DNA from: JANOYJ01 sp031373225
GTDB lineage: Bacteria > Pseudomonadota > Alphaproteobacteria > Rhizobiales > Rhizobiaceae
Assembly: GCA_031373225.1 (NCBI GenBank)
Contig: JANMMM010000330.1
Span: 1 to 9,362, forward strand
Length of the DNA stretch: 9,362 bases
Direction of reading: 5' to 3'
Shown: positions 6,789-9,362 of the stretch, piece after piece
Numbering within the stretch: position 1 is the first letter of the stretch
Layout: every line of letters begins with the position of its first letter
Made by a program: the position numbers and the translations under genes
The notes under the pieces: model-generated
What the model saw: only the letters and a program-made list of their open reading frames with translations
Databases searched by the model: none
Told to the model about the DNA's origin: nothing

Positions 6789-7259
6789 TCAGGCGCTGAG
6801 AGCGCTGAACATCAGCACTCCCGCCGCCAGCGACGCAAGGCAGCGCACATGGTTCCACTTGGTCCAAGTCTTCAGATAGTCCGGCCAAAGCGCCGCGCCG
6901 TCATAGCCTGCCGCTGCCAGCGCATCATTCAAAGGCACATTGAAAATCATCGTCACGCCGATCGAGCCAATCAGGTAGATGAGCGCGCCGGCGATTATTT
7001 TGATGGCGGCGGGATCCGGCAGGGATGAGAAGTTTGTCACCGTCAGGGCGAAGGCGGCGATGCCGGTTCCAAGGAAAGCAGCCATGAAGAGCGGGTTGAT
7101 CACGGTGATATTGATTGAGTTCATCGCGGCGGCGCCCTGATTTGCCGGCAGCCTGCCAAGGCCGGTCATGATGAAACTGGAGAACGCGAAAAACACGCCT
7201 GCGATCAAGAGCGCCCCAAGCGCGCAGGACCAAAGCAGCAATGACTGGTATTTTTCCAT
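6789..7259 (-). CDS. DUF1772 (anthrone-oxygenase-like) membrane protein
   Basis: A 156-residue inner-membrane protein with four hydrophobic segments (about 7-30, 52-75, 85-107, 139-155). The conserved pattern NVPLN (107-111) followed by WPDYLKTWTKWNHVR (125-139) is that of DUF1772, whose fungal relatives include anthrone oxygenases. The bacterial members are mostly uncharacterised, so no reaction is assigned. The ATG at 7259 has GGGAG seven bases upstream; an extension to 7325 was rejected because it runs into the operator and promoter region of the divergent regulator. Genes of this family are often beside HxlR-type regulators, as here. It is likely controlled by that neighbour, perhaps in response to an electrophile or oxidant. 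Confidence 0.85.
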   Translation of the reverse strand: MEKYQSLLLWSCALGALLIAGVFFAFSSFIMTGLGRLPANQGAAAMNSINITVINPLFMAAFLGTGIAAFALTVTNFSSLPDPAAIKIIAGALIYLIGSIGVTMIFNVPLNDALAAAGYDGAALWPDYLKTWTKWNHVRCLASLAAGVLMFSALSA

Positions 7260-7306
7260 CTCCCGGCTCCCAGCTTTAATCGATCCGAAGTAGCACGAGC
7301 GAGCGG

Positions 7307-7335
7307 TTGCCATAAGGACGCACAATTTTTATACT
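7307..7335 (+). promoter_or_regulatory. Promoter of the HxlR-family regulator gene
   Basis: TTGCCA (7307-7312) and TATACT (7330-7335) are separated by exactly 17 bases and match the sigma70 -35/-10 consensus well. The expected start of transcription is near 7342, about 27 bases before the regulator's ATG. On the opposite strand another TTGCCA (7340-7335) could serve as a -35 for the DUF1772 gene, though only a weak CCTTAT follows 17 bases later. Confidence 0.7.
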
Positions 7336-7346
7336 GGCAAAATTGT
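7322..7346. promoter_or_regulatory. Inverted repeat overlapping the -10 box, likely HxlR operator
   Basis: ACAATTTT (7322-7329) and AAAATTGT (7339-7346) are exact inverted repeats flanking nine bases that contain the -10 hexamer TATACT. A dimeric winged-helix protein bound here would occlude the promoter, so autorepression is the simple reading. The site also lies upstream of the divergent DUF1772 gene. Arms of eight matched bases placed this precisely are unlikely to be accidental. The identity of the binding protein is inferred from position. Confidence 0.65.
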
Positions 7347-7368
7347 TTACTCCGATGGATTTCAACCA

Positions 7369-7686
7369 ATGAAATCAGAGCCTTGGTGTCCTGTTGCTTC
7401 GACGATCAATGTCATCGGCGGCAAGTGGAAGCCTATGATCCTTCTGCAGCTGAAAGATGGGCCGCGCCGTTTCAACCACTTGCGGCGGCTGTTGCCGCAC
7501 ATCACCCAGCGCATGCTTACGCTGCAATTGCGGGCGCTGGAGCGGGACGGGATCGTCCTGCGCACCGTTTTCAACACCAACCCGCCCAGCGTCGAATATG
7601 CGTTCACGGCGCACGGTCTCAGCCTTGGCCCTATCCTTGGCGCCATGGAGCGTTGGGGCGAAGGCGGCCGTCCGCCTACAGCCTGA
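7369..7686 (+). CDS. HxlR-family winged-helix transcriptional regulator
   Basis: A 105-residue DNA-binding protein filling a single HxlR domain. Family features in order: the N-terminal CPV with conserved Cys7, then STINVIGGKWKPMILLQL (11-28), RRFNHLRRLLPHITQRML (33-50), the recognition-helix region LQLRALERDGIV (52-63) and the wing NPPSVEYAFTAHG (71-83). Related dimers such as HxlR, YodB, HypR and QorR respond to formaldehyde, quinones or oxidants. In several of them an N-terminal Cys in this position senses the signal. The gene is divergent from the DUF1772 gene and has a clear promoter with an overlapping inverted repeat. Its 3' end overlaps that of the cupin gene by 11 bases. The ATG has only a weak ribosome site (TGGA about nine bases upstream). 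Confidence 0.93.
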   Translation: MKSEPWCPVASTINVIGGKWKPMILLQLKDGPRRFNHLRRLLPHITQRMLTLQLRALERDGIVLRTVFNTNPPSVEYAFTAHGLSLGPILGAMERWGEGGRPPTA

Positions 7687-8047
7687 TCACATATTCTTTG
7701 CGAGTCGTTTCAATGACTTCCCAGGTTCCTTTGAAGCCGGGACGCAGGATGAAACTGTCTCCCGCGCCTACCCTTTTCTCTTCCCCGCCATCCTCGGCAA
7801 TCACCGAGATGCCGGACAGGATGTGGCAGAACTCCCATTCTTCGCATGAAATAAGCCACTTGCCTGGCGTTGACTGCCAGATTCCGGCGTAGAGCCCATC
7901 GCGGTCTTCCACGTTCCAGGCGGTGTGAACCGGGTCGCCATGAACGATTTTCTCCGCTGCAGGGCATGAAATCTCGGACGGCGCATTTTCGCACATCACA
8001 TGCAAGAAGTTCGGTGCTTTCAAGTGATTTGGCCTTTTCTGTTTCAT
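7676..8047 (-). CDS. Small cupin protein (cupin_3/DUF861-like)
   Basis: A 123-residue protein with one cupin barrel. The pattern LYAGIWQSTPGKWLISCEEW then EFCHILSGISVIAEDGG (about 52-88), AGDSFILRPGFKGTWEVIE (95-113) and a final RKEYVI is that of the cupin_3/DUF861 group, which includes EutQ-like and ureidoglycine-aminohydrolase-like proteins. In place of the classic HxH motif it has EEWEFCH, so metal binding, if any, would use Glu and His residues (Glu70, Glu72, His75). No reaction can be assigned. The start at 8047 has no clear Shine-Dalgarno; a later ATG at codon 18 is possible. The 3' end overlaps the HxlR gene tail-to-tail. It is divergent from the J-like gene with 96 bases between. Confidence 0.8.
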   Translation of the reverse strand: MKQKRPNHLKAPNFLHVMCENAPSEISCPAAEKIVHGDPVHTAWNVEDRDGLYAGIWQSTPGKWLISCEEWEFCHILSGISVIAEDGGEEKRVGAGDSFILRPGFKGTWEVIETTRKEYVIRL

Positions 8048-8120
8048 TTCAAGACAACGCTGTGGTTTTCCGCCGCAGCTTAACGCGATCGAAACTTGTC
8101 TTCTATACCGCTTGTCCGGC

Positions 8121-8126
8121 TAGAAT
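8121..8126 (+). promoter_or_regulatory. Possible -10 box of the J-domain-like gene
   Basis: TAGAAT matches the -10 consensus in five of six bases and lies 17 bases before the ATG at 8144. A TTGTCT at 8096-8101 could be the -35, but the 19-base gap is long. If real, the TTG at 8096 would be upstream of the transcript, which favours the ATG at 8144 as start and implies a very short leader. Confidence 0.3.
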
Positions 8127-8143
8127 TGCGTGGGTGCGGGCAG

Positions 8144-8659
8144 ATGTTCAGGCGTAACAGTGATGGAATTGCAGTGTCGGCGTCCGTTCGCATGAACGAT
8201 GGGGCCATCCTGATCGGCACAATCAACTGCGGCGCGAGCGGCAGGCTGGAAAACCTCTTGTCTGGCGACTCTTCTTTCATCGAATTTGTCTCCAAAGACG
8301 GCCAGCAGCGTTTCGTCGCGCGCCATCAGGTCGCCTCCATAGAACCGCTTGCTGTCATCAGCGAGCCCTATCTTCCCGACCTTTCCGAGCAGGCCGATCC
8401 ATTTGAGCTTCTCGGCGTCAAGCACGGCGACACCGTCGAAATGGCGCTTTCCATGTTTCAGCGCAAGCTGCACGCCTATCATCCCGAGCGCTGGTCCGGC
8501 GACGACGTCCCGTTTGAATTCGCCCGCTATGCGGCGGAGAAAACCCGGCAGCTGAACATGGCGTTCACGGCTGTCAGGGCCTCGCTGCAATCGGAAGAAA
8601 AGGAACGCGCCGAAACGCGCCGGCCCAAGCCTTATTTCGGTGTGGCCCGCGCCAGCTGA
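8144..8659 (+). CDS. J-domain-like protein with degenerate HPE motif
   Basis: A protein of 171 residues from the ATG at 8144. The N-terminal part (about 8-70, VSASVRMNDGAILIGTINCG ... QQRFVARHQVASIEPL) looks like a small beta-rich domain. The C-terminal part (about 84-147) reads DPFELLGVKHGD, then MFQRKLHAYHPERW, then EFARYAAEKTRQLNMAFTAV. This is the layout of a J domain: DPxxLLGV helix I, helix II ending in the HPD loop, and helix III with the ARYAAEKTRQLNMAF pattern. The invariant Asp of HPD, needed to stimulate Hsp70/DnaK ATPase, is Glu here (His113-Pro-Glu115). There is no signal peptide or membrane helix. I recall similar proteins annotated as DnaJ-like in alphaproteobacteria. A TTG at 8096 would add 16 residues but lacks a ribosome site. 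The gene ends six bases from the convergent metY. Confidence 0.75.
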   Translation: MFRRNSDGIAVSASVRMNDGAILIGTINCGASGRLENLLSGDSSFIEFVSKDGQQRFVARHQVASIEPLAVISEPYLPDLSEQADPFELLGVKHGDTVEMALSMFQRKLHAYHPERWSGDDVPFEFARYAAEKTRQLNMAFTAVRASLQSEEKERAETRRPKPYFGVARAS

Positions 8660-8665
8660 CGGTGC

Positions 8666-9362
8666 TCAGCCGAGTTTTGCCAGGCCCTGCTCCAAATCCG
8701 CGATAATATCGTCGGCATTTTCAATGCCGACTGACAGGCGCACCACGTCAGGTCCCGCGCCCGCCGATAGCCTCTGTGCGTCCGTCAGCTGCTTATGGGT
8801 GGTCGAGGCAGGGTGGATCACAAGCGAGCGCGTGTCGCCGATGTTAGCGAGATGCGAGAAGAGCTCCAGGCCCTGCACCAGCTTGACGCCGGCCTCGTAG
8901 CCGCCCTTGACGCCAAAGGTGAAGACCGAACCGGCGCCCTTGGGCGAATATTTCTTCAAGAGCCCGTTTGTCGCATCGCTTTTGAGACCTGCATGATGAA
9001 CCCAGGTCACTTTCGGGTGCTTCTCCAGCCATTCCGCGACTTTCTGCGCATTGTCCGAATGCCGCTGCATTCGGAGCGGCAATGTTTCAATGCCAGTGAG
9101 GATGAGGAACGCGTTGAACGGCGCGATGGCCGGGCCAAGGTCGCGCAGGCCAAGCACGCGGCAGGCGATGGCAAAGGCGATGCCGCCGAAGGTCTCGTGC
9201 ATTTTCATGCCGTGGTAAGAACTGTTGGGCTCGGACAGCATCGGGTAATTGCCGGACTTTGACCAGTCGAACGTGCCGCCGTCGACAATAATGCCGCCCA
9301 TCGAATTGCCATGGCCGCCAAGGAACTTGGTCAAGGAATGGATGATGATGTCGGCGCCATGC
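8666..9362 (-). CDS. metY: O-acetylhomoserine sulfhydrylase (3' part, cut by window edge)
   Basis: A PLP enzyme of methionine/cysteine metabolism that joins O-acetylhomoserine with sulfide (or methanethiol) to give homocysteine (or methionine). The visible 231 residues are the C-terminal half of a ~430-residue fold-type I enzyme; the frame is open to the window end. The HSLTKFLGGHGNSMGG segment contains the Lys that forms the Schiff base with PLP. GTFDWSKSGNYPML and ETFGGIAFAIACRVLGLRDL follow, and then NAFLILTGIETLPLRMQRHS, SHLANIGDTRSLVIHPASTT and GPDVVRLSVGIE. The GGIIVDGGTFDW and FAIACR features favour MetY over cystathionine gamma-synthase or MetZ. An internal TTG would give a shorter frame from 9334, but the upstream codons (HGADIIIHS) are clearly part of the enzyme. 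Confidence 0.94.
   Translation of the reverse strand, partial: HGADIIIHSLTKFLGGHGNSMGGIIVDGGTFDWSKSGNYPMLSEPNSSYHGMKMHETFGGIAFAIACRVLGLRDLGPAIAPFNAFLILTGIETLPLRMQRHSDNAQKVAEWLEKHPKVTWVHHAGLKSDATNGLLKKYSPKGAGSVFTFGVKGGYEAGVKLVQGLELFSHLANIGDTRSLVIHPASTTHKQLTDAQRLSAGAGPDVVRLSVGIENADDIIADLEQGLAKLG

Overview
The window looks like ordinary chromosomal DNA of an alphaproteobacterium, most likely a Rhizobiales/Hyphomicrobiales-type organism. The base composition is GC-rich. The ClpP N-terminus, the Tat-exported sugar-binding protein and the small J-domain-like protein all resemble proteins from that group. This assignment rests on recall of family sequences, not on a search. I saw no tRNA, rRNA, insertion sequence, CRISPR array or phage gene.

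Left part (1-4801), all on the minus strand. In order of transcription, a CUT1-type carbohydrate ABC importer operon encodes a Tat-signal solute-binding protein (4801-3482), a MalF-like permease (3394-2483), a MalG-like permease (2486-1605, coupled by a GTGA overlap) and a MalK/UgpC-like ATPase (1571-504, TTG start). A perfect 11-bp hairpin (3443-3471) separates the binding-protein gene from the first permease. It would suit differential expression of binding protein and membrane components. Downstream lies the 5' part of clpP (367-1), cut by the window edge, with a possible promoter of its own.

Middle (4802-6776). After about 200 bases of unassigned DNA comes a small, highly charged, probably helical protein of unknown function (minus strand). 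It is divergent from a complete cytochrome P450 (plus strand). The region between them carries a GC-rich hairpin and a near-palindrome.

Right part (6789-9362). A four-helix DUF1772-type membrane protein (minus) is divergent from an HxlR-family regulator (plus). The 109 bases between them hold a well-formed sigma70-type promoter whose -10 box sits in the centre of a 25-base inverted repeat, which is the best regulatory signal in the window. Then come a cupin_3/DUF861-type small protein (minus), a J-domain-like protein with HPE in place of HPD (plus), and the C-terminal half of a PLP-dependent O-acetylhomoserine sulfhydrylase (minus, cut by the window edge). From the P450 rightward the genes alternate strand and their 3' ends nearly touch or overlap.

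I do not see a clearly new multi-gene system. The points most worth following are the HxlR operator/promoter and its DUF1772 partner, the intra-operon hairpin, the HPE J-like protein, and the uncharacterised small protein beside the P450.
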